Assembly (NCBI GenBank): GCA_964058845.1
Contig: CAXKVR010000216.1
Location: forward strand, 1 to 64,000
Origin: Carex sylvatica
Lineage: Eukaryota; Streptophyta; Magnoliopsida; Poales; Cyperaceae
Direction of reading: 5' to 3'
Length of the DNA: 64,000 nt
A program made the position numbers and the translations under genes. Positions 11,292-22,583 of this stretch are shown here, piece after piece. Under the pieces are notes generated by a model that worked only from the letters and a program-made list of their open reading frames with translations, did no database searches and was not told the origin of the DNA. Numbering within the stretch: position 1 is the stretch's first letter; each line of letters opens with the position of its first letter.

Positions 11292-14200
11292 TCAATCGAG
11301 ATATGCTGATTCATCAGAGATAAACAGTCTGCTTGGCACCTTTAGGATAATCAAGTCTTTATCCCAGCCAGCTTCTTCTAGCTTATCCAGGAAGTCGGCA
11401 AATCCATTTTCCAATTTGATAATGCTCTCTTCCAACAATTGATACATTGACATCAAGTCTACTGATTCATCCTCTTGCAATATCAGTTGTGATCTATGCT
11501 TATTCAACCAGTATGCATGCCATAGGCTTCTTAATACCGTCATACTGTTCGCCCCCTCCTGATTCGAAGGAAATGATAACAATGAAAATGAGGAATTCAG
11601 GAATCTAAATTATTTGCAGCGTTTTAAATTGTCCTTTTCATCTGTTATTTTCAAAGTAAAGCTGTTGAATTGTTCTTTTCATCTGCTGTGATTGTCATAT
11701 CAAGAAGGCTATTGCTACCTAATTCTAGTATCATAGACAAACATTTTATTTTACTAGTGATTAAAAACAGATAAACTAAAGTTTGCTTGCGGAGGCTTTT
11801 CTAGCAAAAAACACTCAATATTTTAAAGTATATCCGAGTTACCTGCTAAAATTCTCTTTGTCGAGTTTGCAACAATTTCTGGCCATCCAATTAGCATGCT
11901 TTATAAGCCTTTTTTTTTAATTAAACTAACGAGAAGAATTAGGGTGTTCTTAAGTTCACCAAGTTCCTTTATGAACTCAAAATTCTAAAACCTATCGGAT
12001 TGACTTCAAATGACGAATCCAAATAGTTGAAATTCATCTACCTTATGAGTGATGCATCTACATGCGAATATTTTAAATTTTAAATTAATTTTACATAGAG
12101 TCAAGTGGTAAATTTTTTTTCAAAAAATGAATGCATTAAAATTAATTTATAAACTTCTAAGTTTGACAGCTTGACTTTGTACTAAATTCATTCAAAAGTT
12201 CAAAATTTTCGCATGTATACGCATCACTCCTAAGATAGACGGGTTTTAACAGTTCAGATTCGTTGTTTGAAGCCAATATGATAGATGAGTTCAGTTCACA
12301 AAGAAGTTTGATGAACTTAGGAACACCCTAGTTCTAATCTAAACTAGCAACATCTTTTACTAGACCCGAATTAGAAATGTAATCAATTCAAGTCAATGCC
12401 CCTGTTGTCCTCAAGATTGTTGTACTAGCATAAAGAGATTGCTTTAACAGATATGAAAATGATAGGAACAATTCACTGTGCTTGGCCTAACATTAATTCT
12501 AGCACCTTTAAAAATCTGAGGGATGTTGATATTTGCAAACAAGTAAATATGGAGGAAAAAATTGCTAAAACATAATTTATTTGAGAATAATTATTTTGGT
12601 TCAGCAGGTGAAAACAAACCTTGAAAGTTACAATGAGAGCTAGCCCTTGCTCACTGCTGTTTCTCTGATCCACACTTAGTATGTATTTTTCTTTCTTGTA
12701 CAACTTCAGAAGCATTTTCACCTATTTGACAAGGTTCCAAAGATAATGAGCTATACACACAAGCAGGGGCGGAGCCAGACTTTCAAACTATGGAGGTCAA
12801 TCATATAAAATTTTTATGCTGAGAATGGGGGTTGAACTTACAGTACCTCTAAATTATATTATATAGAAAATCATACATAAATAAAAAAAAGAATGGGGAA
12901 TTGACCCCCATTCATTATACTTTCCTCCGCCCCTGCACATAAGTGTCAAGGGGGCTGAACAAGGACAGCGGAAAAATTACCCTATCATATGATCCATCTT
13001 GACCCACCATAGTCTCAATTGATGCACCAAAAGAAACATATGGCCATGTGAACCTCTCCCAATAAAATATGTTTTCTTCTTTGTTGCAATGCAGATACCC
13101 TATATTATTAACAGTCGGAAAGCTCAAAATGAATCACAAAAGGAGGGGAAAAAGGTTGAATCATTTATGAAAGCAATATCATCTCACAGAAATTCATTGT
13201 AAAGAACAGAAAGCTAACCAGGAACTTTGTCAAATGAAACATGAGATTTAACAAGAATTCGAGCTCTCTTTAGGTTTATCTGGCAAAAAAAAAAAGCCTT
13301 CTAAAAAACCACAATGTCAAGCATAATCTTAGTAGATAGTTTATGTGCAATGAAGACTTCACAATTATCATCTATACCACAAAGCATAGGACACGAGCCT
13401 AACATCATTATTTGCATAATTCTTCTGAATTTAGGATAGCGTAAAAGGTATGCAAGTTCTGCAGTTTTGGAGACACTTGGAAATTTTCCCTAACAAACTA
13501 TGAGGTTGTTATAATAATATAGGAAAGTACAAAGTCAGAAGGGCTTTATTGTCGATCCAAGAGAAAAAATTAGTAGAGAAAAACAACCTTACAGTGCGGA
13601 ACTTGAGAACAGATAGACACTTATATCGAAGCCAGAGATGGAATAGACGCACAGTTAGCCACGTAAATGCCAGGTTGGTATATGACGATTGCACTCCAGG
13701 TGTATCCTTATATCATCGAAGTAAAAAATTTCAGTGTACTCAAAATGTAATTTCATGTGTACCCATTCATAAATCCAAAATGTTTGTATCCCAGCAAAAC
13801 GAGAAGATATGCCTAAACATAACATCTCGCTCACTTACAGCTGTCAACAAGTATGAGAAAGATAAGAGGAATACCTTTGTGTTCTTTGGTCAAATTAGGA
13901 GAGGGCATATGCATAATGCACATGTACCATGCTTCAAAGGGTAGCACCTTTTTTGTGGGGACAACACATAATATTATATCCAAAGAGAAGTTAATAAATA
14001 AAAAGCTCATACCAAAATTAGAATTCCAACAAGAAGACCAACAAGCTGCGCTGCCACTTCCCAGACTTCTTCCTTTACAATTTCATATTTTATTCATGGA
14101 GTTAGGAACATCAAAAGAAAAGAATGAAGGAAAACTGAATATGTGTGCATATAGCCGTATGGGTAGATACTTATGTACCTTTCTTGATAATTTTTGTTCA

Positions 14201-17200
14201 CTTCTTGTGCCAAAATTGAATAACATAACATTTAAAAATGCTAACCCACACATGTAACAGCAGCGTACCAGTGTCAGACCTGACATGTGTAGTACTGAGT
14301 AAATCTAGGATGCTTTTGAGCTGTAACTATATACTAGTGAGTTGTGAATATCTTATTAGAAGAACAGTAATGTATAAAGAAGAAAAGGATACCTTTGCGG
14401 CTATTTCACCAAGATTAGAAGAGATGGCGAAATGGTTTTGGATAACCCGAAAAGAGGGATCTTTTAGTCCTCTTGCCACTGCCTGGTTCATGTTTTAATA
14501 ACTAATAGATTAAAATTTCATCTTGCCCCAACACAACCTCAAAATTTTACAACCCTCTGAAACATGTGAAAAAATCACTTGCCTCCTTGTTTCTTCAACA
14601 AAATGCTGTAATTATCCCTTATTACTCCTTTGTGAATGAGAAAATAAAAATTAACACTAAAGAGGCTTTATTGAAGACAAATTTGAAGCATTGGAGGGTA
14701 CTTTAATGTTTTGCAAGGGCAAAAACTGATGTTTTCCATGTTTTGTAATGGCATCCATGGAAGAAAATGTTATGATGTACAACTGAAATAGCCCTTATAA
14801 TAGCATGACGTGTTTATGAATAGAGTACCTTGGTAAGGTTCCCTAAGGATGCAAGTGGGAGGAAATACTCAGGATAAAGTGGTGTGCTCAGTTCGAATAT
14901 GCTACATGACAAGAAGTTAATCCTTAATCAAAACTTCTTGCAGCTGGGAGTAAAACATTATTTTCTTTTCGAATTACACCTCTCGTTCTCTGATTTCATC
15001 CAATGTTAGTTACATGGCCAAGTGTTGTTGTTATTCACATGTATCATAAATAAGTGTGGAATTTTCTCAAAAAAAAAAAAAAAGGTTAATGGAGCAGAAG
15101 TCATATTAATTACGTTAAAATAATAGTTCAAGGACAGACCTGCCAGCACTACCAATTAAATCAGCATACATGCGCCAGCCTCTTGGATCATCATCAAATA
15201 AATTGCCAAAGCGGCCACCTATTGTGTGGAAAAAAGTACTTTTCAATTCTTTGTTGACAAATGAATAAAGTGCACAAAGTAACACTAATAAAAAAGTGAT
15301 AACCAGTCCACTTTGTTACCAATAAGAAAGCGTCCAATAGCTCCTATTCCATCTTTTGACACCCATCTGTAAGTATCAGAAGGAAGAAAGAAATGTAGTT
15401 AAAACAAAGAACCTTTATGCTAGCTTAACATTCTGTTTGAAACTCGTTCCAAAAGAACTTCATTTGAAATCTGTTGTTTTTTTAAGGACGAACCTGATAG
15501 CAGCAGCAGAAGCAGCAGTTGCACTCCCTGAGAAAGAACCTACACCTACAGCCTATTAAAGAAGAAATGAAGTTTTATTTGAAGCAAAATAGTAAGCTTG
15601 GTACAATGAACCTTCTAATAGAAAGTTACTAATGATCACTTTAATTCATAACAATAAACAATTTGTTCAAAGGAGAACAGCATGACATTATTCATATAGT
15701 GGTTCTTTAAATCTCCAAGAAGATGGCATGAACAAATTTGGAGACAGATACAATACCTTGAGAAGACTAGAAGTGACTATTGTATGACAAACCCATCCAG
15801 TCACATTTGTGGGAAATTGCAAAAGCATGTAATCCAAATAATCATCTGAAACCGAACCTGGCACAACAACAGATAAAAAGCGCCTTTAATTGCAAATAAT
15901 GCCTTATGTATTAGTGACCAGCACTTGAATCGGCTCATCAAGATGGTTGGTGAGCTTAACTAAAAATTTATTGGAACAGCTAAAAAAGACGAATCACTAC
16001 CGTTGAAACCGATCTACTCCATGAGTAATGTGTTTATATGTCAAAATAGTAATTTATAATTTTATGTAAAGTCAGGCAGTAAAAATTGATGAAAAATAAA
16101 TGCATAAAAATAATTCATAAACCTTTATTTTTTTTACCACTTGACTTTATACTAAATGAATTCGATAATTTGTAAATTAAAATGCATAACACATGAAGTA
16201 GATCAATTTCAACTGTTCACATTCATCATTTGAAGTCCAATCTAATAAATTTTGGACTTACGCTTTTGAAAATGAATAACAATAAATCAAATTTATTGTC
16301 CATTTTCAAATATCCCAGAAAATTTCTGGATGTGGATTGCAAATACAAGAAATATTGAGTATGATTGGCACAAAAAGCAGAAAGAGTAATCAGAACAAAC
16401 ATAGTCTTGAAACATAAATAAAAGTTCCACAACACAGATAAAATAAAATGTTCTTAACAACTATCTCATTCCCCTTACCGGGATATCCAGCTGGAAGTAC
16501 AAATTCCTTGAGAAAACTAGGAACTACAGACAAGTTATCTCCTCCAGGTGATTTTTCCACATCAGATTCATTTCTCTCCCAAACTGTTTGCAACTTCAAG
16601 TCCTTATTCAATAAATATCTGTTGAGAGGAGAGGATTCAATTCAACACGTCTGTCTAGAAAAAAACTGACATGCTTGATTAAAGTAGTAATCAATTGGAA
16701 TCTTTAATAAAAAAAATTTAAAGAACTTAAAATTTGTTAGTTGGGATTTAATCAGATTAATTTTGGTTAGGTGTTTTGGGGCTCAGTCATTCTGAAATCT
16801 GAGAAGATAGAAATCTTAAAATTAGGATAAATATAAAAATCTTCTTAAGTCTCAAGGAACATATGATGCTCACATAAATTTTAGATTTCTTAAAGATAGT
16901 AATTAACAACAATTGTATATATCAGCAATAGCTCAATTTATAATTTATCAGAGCCTCTAATCACCATATCTTAAATCTTAATATAATGCAAGCAAAAATG
17001 AAGCCTCCTAATTTCGTATGTTCATTCGGATATTATTACAAAATGATTTGACTCCATCAATATTTAGAGAACTTTCAAAAGAGAGCAGGAATATTTAATT
17101 GCAATCCTTCTTCAAAGAAGTACCTCTTGGAAGAACCATCGCTGTACCTCTCGACGAGCAAAGAGTGCGGTTTTCTACAATTCGAAACACTTCGTTGTTT

Positions 17201-17395
17201 TAGCAAATCGATTTTCTAGCAATGACAAAAAATAGAAGTTCAAGGAATGTACTACTTCAGTTTAACAGTAGGTCCGACTTGCTTGTCTGGCCCATTGTCG
17301 ACTGAGAAGCACGCTCTAATGGAGGTATGAGAGAGCGATATTGGGTTGGGATTTAGATACGAAGCGCGGATATGGACTGTCGGATAGCTTCTCAT
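11292..17395 (-). CDS. RUS4: ROOT UVB SENSITIVE (DUF647) family protein, RUS4-like
   Basis: Fifteen exons: 17395-17256, 17174-17124, 16618-16479, 15857-15757, 15552-15494, 15366-15320, 15218-15140, 14901-14829, 14482-14393, 14072-14013, 13706-13593, 13279-13219, 13099-12981, 12721-12620, 11558-11292. They join in frame to 500 aa. The first about 40 residues (MRSYPTVHIRASYLNPNP, then SLSHTSIRAC) are Ser/Arg-rich without acids, like a plastid transit peptide. The DUF647 core follows: LPAGYPGSVSDDYLDYM, GSFSGSATAASAAAIRW, GGRFGNLFDDDPRGWRMYAD and ARGLKDPSFRVIQNHFAIS. The C-terminal region continues with VPGYLHCNKEENIFYWERF. RUS1 and RUS2 act in root UV-B sensing and seedling growth; RUS4 is linked to male fertility in Arabidopsis. 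The biochemical activity is unknown. I chose RUS4 over RUS5 by remembered similarity only. Introns hold at least three MITEs. Confidence 0.88.
11931..12339. mobile_element. Mutator-like MITE in last RUS4 intron, with 9-bp TSD
   Basis: Imperfect terminal inverted repeats GAGAAGAATTAGGGTG and CACCCTAGTTCTAATC extend inward for about 120 bp. They include GAACTCAAAATTCT, ATCGGATTGACTTCAAATGA and TTATGAGTGATGCAT. The flanks are TAAACTAAC (11922-11930) and TAAACTAGC (12340-12348), a 9-bp duplication with one mismatch. No ORF, so it is non-autonomous. The element lies in an intron of the RUS4-like gene. Confidence 0.8.
12764..12935. mobile_element. hAT-type MITE in RUS4 intron (CAGGGGCGGAG end)
   Basis: 172 bp. 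The ends are CAGGGGCGGAGCCAGACT and, at the right, CTCCGCCCCTG. The 8-bp flanks are CACACAAG (12756-12763) and CACATAAG (12936-12943), one mismatch. An older relative lies at 21238-21426. TIR and TSD length fit the hAT superfamily. Confidence 0.82.
15940..16262. repeat. Degenerate relative of the 11931 MITE, in RUS4 intron 3
   Basis: The arms contain GACGAATCACTACCGTTGAA, GATCTACTCCATGAGTAATG and, inverted, CACATGAAGTAGATCAATTT with CATTCATCATTTGAAGTCCAA. The order of words matches 11931-12339, but the termini have decayed and no duplication is visible. Confidence 0.55.
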
Positions 17396-17568
17396 TTTTT
17401 TTTATTCTCTCTTGAAAACGGATGGCCCGATGGAAACCTGGATAGAGAAGACAGATCGAGAGGAACTAATGGATCGGGTTAACATAAATTTTTGGTGGAA
17501 ATTCATGCATATCCTTATCATCTTAAAAATTACATATTTTTCCTCCAAAATTAAAGATGTCATATTTA
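17396..17568. other. Upstream region of RUS4-like gene
   Basis: Short promoter-proximal stretch for the minus-strand gene, ending in the 8-bp target duplication of the next element. No TATA box stands out. Confidence 0.4.
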
Positions 17569-18308
17569 TAGGGGTGTAAACGGATACGGATAATCCGCTC
17601 CGTATTCGCTCCGTATCCGGAGATTATCCGTATCCGGATTAAACGGATACGGATAATTGAGGATACGGATACGGATAATTTTTGCATATGGTAAAAAAAT
17701 GGCGGATACGGATACGGATAATTTTATGAATGTGAATATCCGTATCGTATCCGCAATTATCCGGATCCGAAATTACTCCCAACCAACTTTAACTTTACTG
17801 CTCCAGATAGAAGTTGTTATATATTATTCCATATTCATTTCAGTCTTAGTTGTGGTATAAATGATAATCCAATATGATTTTCAATTTAATCTCTTTTTAG
17901 CTAGTGATAGTGCTACAATAACCCAATTTCATTTTGTTTTTACCTCAATTTATTCATTCTCTATTCTTTTCCATTTAAGACTTTAGTCCGTGAATGTAGT
18001 ATGCTTTTAGTCTCTGCTAAATTGGTTTTAGTCATTGTTTCAATACAACAACAAGTCATTTTTTTGTATCTTATAGTGCATAACTTAATTATCCGACAAT
18101 TATCCGATCCGTATCCGTATTCGAATCCGTATCCGTTGATTATCCGCTCCGTATCCGTATCCGTTTAAGGCGGATATGGTTTTAAATTTTGATATCCGTT
18201 TACTATCCGTATCTGTATCCGTATCCGCTCATTGAAAAATGGATACGGATATGGTATTAGCATTATCCGCTCCGAATCCGCTCCGAATCCGCTCCGTTTA
18301 CACCCCTA
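17569..18308. mobile_element. hAT-type MITE full of GGATACGG repeats, perfect 8-bp TSD
   Basis: Element TAGGGGTGTAAACGG ... CCGTTTACACCCCTA, 740 bp, between exact 8-bp copies of CATATTTA (17561-17568 and 18309-18316). Both ends carry many direct and inverted copies of GGATACGG / GGATAATCCG / CCGCTCCG (left 17579-17770, right 18090-18300). The centre is AT-rich without a transposase ORF. The perfect TSD suggests a fairly recent insertion about 170 bp upstream of the RUS4-like start codon. Confidence 0.9.
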
Positions 18309-18471
18309 CATATTTATCATTCTAAAATTATAGAAACTTTTTTGCCTACAGACTTCTTATCCAAAAAAAAATATATATAGAAACTTTCATAATTTAACCC
18401 TTTTAACCCTCAAAATTATATTTCTTTGCTAAAAATATAAAATTCTCCAAGTCTCTCTCTCACGAATTTGT

Positions 18472-19444
18472 TGTTGGGGAATCATAAAGGCTAAACAATT
18501 ATGCCTTATCTGGAGATCAAATAATTATATCTCATCTAGGGATCAAACACTTACATCCCAGAAAGAAGAAATAATCCCACCTTAACCTAAGACCGTCATA
18601 TGCCAAAGAGATCCAAAACATAAACTTAAGTGCGGAATACAATACCTGATTCTATGTTGTTTGCCATGGAATTCCGAATTCGTTGTAGGAGCGGCAACCG
18701 TCTCCATGAGCGTGAGACAAGACTTTAGATAACTTTTCTTTTCATGCCTTTTTAGTTGGATTATAGATTAGGTCTTCCAAAGCAATAAGATCGTCCTTGA
18801 GAAATTCTCTCCATTTTCCTTATGGATCTTTCCTCTCAATTCTTTAATGGTGGAAAAGAGAGGAGGCTCTCAGAATTCTGTATAGAATAACCTCTTTTAG
18901 AATGCTGAAATGAGTTGGTTATCTTGTGCCTTGGGGGACCCATCTTTATATAGGTTACACATCTGACAGCGCGAGTGCGGGTGGCTAACCCGCACTGGGT
19001 TGAGACGTGTCCAAATAACATACTTAAATTACATTCCAAAAATAGCATGTGTCCTGAGTGCGTCCGCACTCAGAGTAAAATCGAAATCTGGAGAATTGCC
19101 CAAGTATTCAGTGTGGGTCAGTCCACCTGCACTGGGCTCGGACATTTCTTCTGTCTGAACTTTCAGAAAATCATCCAAGTACCCAGTGCGGGTTAGATCA
19201 CCCGCACTGGGCTCGAATTTTTTTGAGTGCGTCCGCACTCAGATCCAGTGCGGATGAGCCACCCGCACTGGGCCCCAAAAAAATAGTTTTTTGTATTTGC
19301 AAATCTCAGAATCAGACCATTAATGATTTGATCTTTGCCTAAATTGTTCTACACACTTATGAACCACATCCTATTGAATACATAGATTGTCTAATGTCTT
19401 AATTTGATCACTTTAATTGTGACAACCATATTTGACAGTATACA
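18472..19444 (-). mobile_element. Solo LTR of a copia-type retrotransposon
   Basis: Read on the minus strand it begins TGTATACTGTCAAATATGG and ends ATGATTCCCCAACA, with a TATA-like CCTATATAAAG at about 18955 separating U3 from R/U5. A polypurine tract, primer site and gag/pol are absent on both sides, so it is a solo LTR of about 973 bp. The 5-bp duplication is not clear: AATTT and AATTC occur near the ends. The superfamily call rests on LTR style and is an inference. Confidence 0.6.
18969..19272. repeat. Imperfect repeats of CCAGTGCGGGT / ACCCGCACTGG in the LTR U3
   Basis: At least four inverted pairs of the form AGTGCGGGT-N(4-8)-ACCCGCACTGGG occur, plus two copies of GAGTGCGTCCGCACTC (19058-19075 and 19226-19242), which is itself a palindrome. 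They lie upstream of the LTR TATA box on the minus strand, the position of enhancer boxes in plant copia U3 regions. Confidence 0.75.
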
Positions 19445-19866
19445 ATTCATAATTATATTACATACTAGTCCAGTGCTCGTGCGTTGCAACCGGGTTGAAA
19501 TATTATTTTGATCACTTTTTTTAAATAATTTCTTTATTATGTGTTCATCAATAATAAAAGTAAATTATAACCTTAGAGTTTAATACTATATTACGGCATC
19601 TCCATTGATGTTGTTGATTTGCAATTGCAAACAACTATTCTTAAATAATTGAAATCAATTTCATTTCTTAATTGCAAAACTCCTGCATTAATGCAATTTG
19701 CAAATCAATATCTGAAAAATAATTTTGCATAAACTCAAATACATCCATGTAAAATTGCAAATTAAAAAAATATAAGGAGAATAATGAAGATATTATTTTC
19801 ACAAAGAAATCAGTGCCATCGTTGGAAAGGAGAAAGGGACGCATGGAGAAGAAAATTCATATCATT
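19445..19866. other. Intergenic with CTAGT-N10-GTGCGTTGCAA motif
   Basis: Starts with CTAGTCCAGTGCTCGTGCGT followed by TGCAA (19466-19492), the same signature as in DDB2 intron 9. The rest is AT-rich with a recurring TTGCAAA word. No gene. Confidence 0.4.
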
Positions 19867-20282
19867 TGAGATATCTTAAATTTTGCCTTTACTTTTTGGA
19901 AAATCTAAACCGTTCAAATACAGTCTACACGAATCTCGAAGCTCAATAATACTTCTGCACGAATAGGCACGCAAAAGTTGAGATATCCAGAGTCGTTCAA
20001 ATAATTTCTGCACGAATCTCGAAGCTCAATAATACTGGCGCCTGCGCTACCCCCGAATAGGCACCCGACACGTGGGTCAAGCAAAAGTTGAGATATCTCG
20101 GGAATAGGCACCGGCCCGTAGCCTCTGCGCTATCTCAAATTTTGCTTGACCCACGTGTCGGGTGCCTATTCGGGGGTAGCGCAGGCGCCAGTATTATTGA
20201 GCTTTGAGATTCGTGCAGAAAATATTTGAACAGTTGAGATTTTCCATAAAGTCACGCAAAGTTTGAGGTACCGCAGAGGATA
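19867..20282. mobile_element. Large palindromic element, family C, with about 100-bp hairpin arms
   Basis: Outer ends GAGATATCTTAAATTTTGCC and the related inverted CACGCAAAGTTTGAGGTACC. Inside, arms 19995-20096 and 20131-20231 are near-perfect complements around a 34-bp spacer. Each arm contains GCGCCTGCGCTACCCCCGAA or its complement, and the G-box-containing word CCACGTGTCGGGTGCC. The family words match 4629-4785. The transcript of either strand could form a long stem. Confidence 0.8.
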
Positions 20283-20605
20283 GGAATTCGAAAAAGTTGG
20301 AAACAGTAGAAAACGCGTGGAAAAAAGAAGATTCAGTGATACAATTTCTGTGTGGTATTATATGTAGCATGGATATAAATCACTAAATTTAGATTTCTAC
20401 ACGTTTGACAACATGAAACAGGTGTATAAAATCAAAATTATTTATTAAAGGCTGAGATTAAGATCTGTTTTGATGAGTGGCTGAGATTTATAGAATCAAC
20501 GACTCAGATCTTCTCTGGACAAATAGAGGGTTGGATCCCAAAAAAATTAGCATGCTATTTAGTAGGGAGGATATGCTCAACGTTGGATTAAGATCCAACA
20601 TTTGT

Positions 20606-20790
20606 CTCCTCTGCATTAACTCAAAAAAAAATCTTTTGAATAAATGCATTTAGACTGTCCAATCCGCTTAAAGATCTATTAAGACTAGATCACACTAATA
20701 TTAAAAGGCTCTTGAATTAAAAGTTATGATTAAAATTAAACGACCAAAATTTATTAACTAAAAAAATACTCTTTTGAGTTAATGCAGACG
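20606..20790. repeat. Fold-back MITE, GCATTAACTCAAAA ends
   Basis: CTCCTCTGCATTAACTCAAAA-type left end (TCTGCATTAACTCAAAA) and the right end TTTTGAGTTAATGCAGA form terminal inverted repeats. A related, smaller element with a CTCTACATTAACACAATG end is at 26898-27042. No TSD was established. Confidence 0.6.
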
Positions 20791-20826
20791 ATGCGGACTC
20801 CTCCCTCGTATCAATTGTGCATTCCT

Positions 20827-20860
20827 CCTCTCTCCTCTCTCCTCTCTCCTCTCTCCTCTC
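20827..20860. repeat. (CTCTCCT)n microsatellite
   Basis: Four to five head-to-tail copies of a 7-bp CT-rich unit, read as GAGGAGA on the minus strand. Confidence 0.85.
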
Positions 20861-21237
20861 ATCTCTTTTAGAGGTTACTATTGAGCATGTCTTCTTCTTT
20901 TTTGAGAACTTAGCAGAGGAGGCTGCCAAGCCTGTAGAAATGTAAATTACATCCAACGGTAATAAAAAAATAAAAATGCATCATAAATCTACCACTATCG
21001 TAGCACTGTTTCTTTTATAAGACAACTTGCATATAAATGGAGATCTCAATTCATATAGCACACTGGAGGAGCATTTGCATTGGATTATTAGAGACAAATT
21101 TTTGTTACAGCAATATTCGCTAGTTTTGTATTTTACCTAGTCGGTTTACAAAATATTTCCTTTTACACGTTCTCTTCTTCTATTACCTTTCAACAATTTC
21201 TCGTCCAAAGCATCGCTTCTTGAACAATCATGTCAGT
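20861..21237. other. Intergenic, nothing recognised
   Basis: AT-rich with no conserved-looking frame and no repeat ends. Confidence 0.4.
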
Positions 21238-21426
21238 CAGGGGCGGAGTCAGACTAACTGATTATGAGAATCAATCATATAAAAATTTTATGCTGTGAAT
21301 GAGGATCAATTTACAATATCTACAACATTTTACTCTAGATTATATAAGAAACTGTGTATAAATACAAAAAATTTGATAACTAATGAAAGTCAATTGACCC
21401 CCATTAGTTCTTACTGTCTCTATCAG
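21238..21426. repeat. Diverged copy of the CAGGGGCGGAG MITE
   Basis: CAGGGGCGGAGTCAGACT, AATCAATCATATAAAAATTT, TATGCTGTGAATGAGG and TTGACCCCCATTAGTTC follow the same order as in 12764-12935. The right terminus has decayed. Confidence 0.7.
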
Positions 21427-22212
21427 TCAACTTGTCTGGTGATAAGATTTTATTCCTAAATATTGTCTCATTGCGCTGTTTTCAGATTAACCAACATCCG
21501 CAACAATTGAACATGTCAGTTCGGATTCTAGTTCGGTCGAGTTCGGGTAGGCTAGAGAGGAATCAGCCACATCGGATTTTTTTCAAGTTCTCAATGATTT
21601 GTATTATATGGTTGAATTTTGAGTACAGACCAGCATGGATTTCAAGATTGCCTGAGTTCAAATTTAATTGAGTAGCGAGTGTTACTACTATTGATTGACA
21701 CAAGTTTCATTTCATATGAGGTTACTTTGGAGGGCATTCGAGTCAGACTTTTAAAATTATTGGGCAGATCAAGATTTGTAGTACGTCGTTAATTTAACTG
21801 CATGCACCTAGGGGAGGTAGTACAATTGACTAAAAAAAAATCTTAGAGTTATTATAAAGATTGAGAGTTTGATTTCTTCTCACAACTTTGCAGCTTTTGC
21901 GAAGGTTTTAATAAAAAAACTGTATGCACCTAGTATTACTAGATATGAGAAAATAATGATAAGTATTTTATTTTAATATTGTTTGCTTGTCAATCATTTT
22001 AAATAGTCGAACTAGAATGTTATTAATTTCTTCAAGTCTCACGAATAGATTAACTCTCAAACTTATGCGATGACTTCTAACAATAAATCTATTTCATTAA
22101 AATTGATTTATTTCGTTTGCATATAAAATTTATAGTTTTTTTTTAATATCTAGTTTTTATAAAAATAGAAAAAAATAATTAAATTATGTACAACATTTGT
22201 TACATTAAATTA
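21427..22212. other. Intergenic, nothing recognised
   Basis: Contains short ORFs only. None has splice-compatible neighbours or recognisable motifs. Confidence 0.4.
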
Positions 22213-22583
22213 AGGGATCCACTTATGTCTTTTTTTAATGACACCGTATTAAATTCTACATTTTCAAAGTCCAAACAGTTGATTCAAACCGTTCAACATA
22301 ATGGATATATTAAAATATGCATGCAGGTCAAATTTTACATTTTTTTGAATTTTTTTCACTATTTATTATATGGGTCCAAAAATTCAATGGTTTGGAAACA
22401 ACAATTTTGTAAAATACTTAATAAATAGTAAAAAAAATTCAAAAAAAATGTAAAATTTGATCGGCAAGCTCATTTCAATATATTCATTATGTTGAACGGT
22501 TGGAATTGACTATTTGAATTTTAAAAACTTTAAAAATGTAGTGTGATTTGACGTCACCAAAAAAAGATGTAAGTGGATCCCCT
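22213..22583. repeat. Fold-back element, family A
   Basis: Ends AGGGATCCACTTATGTCTTT and AAGATGTAAGTGGATCCCCT. The interior has GATTCAAACCGTTCAACATA and, inverted, TTATGTTGAACGGTTGGAAT, plus the AAATTTTAC / GTAAAATTTGATCGGCAAGC core. Layout as in the other family A copies, but with different outer ends from 54894 and 61621. Confidence 0.7.

Noticed and set aside
13549..14257. Plus-strand ORFs of 131 and 134 codons
   Set aside because: They run antisense across RUS4 exons and introns; codon content and lack of motifs mark them as shadows.
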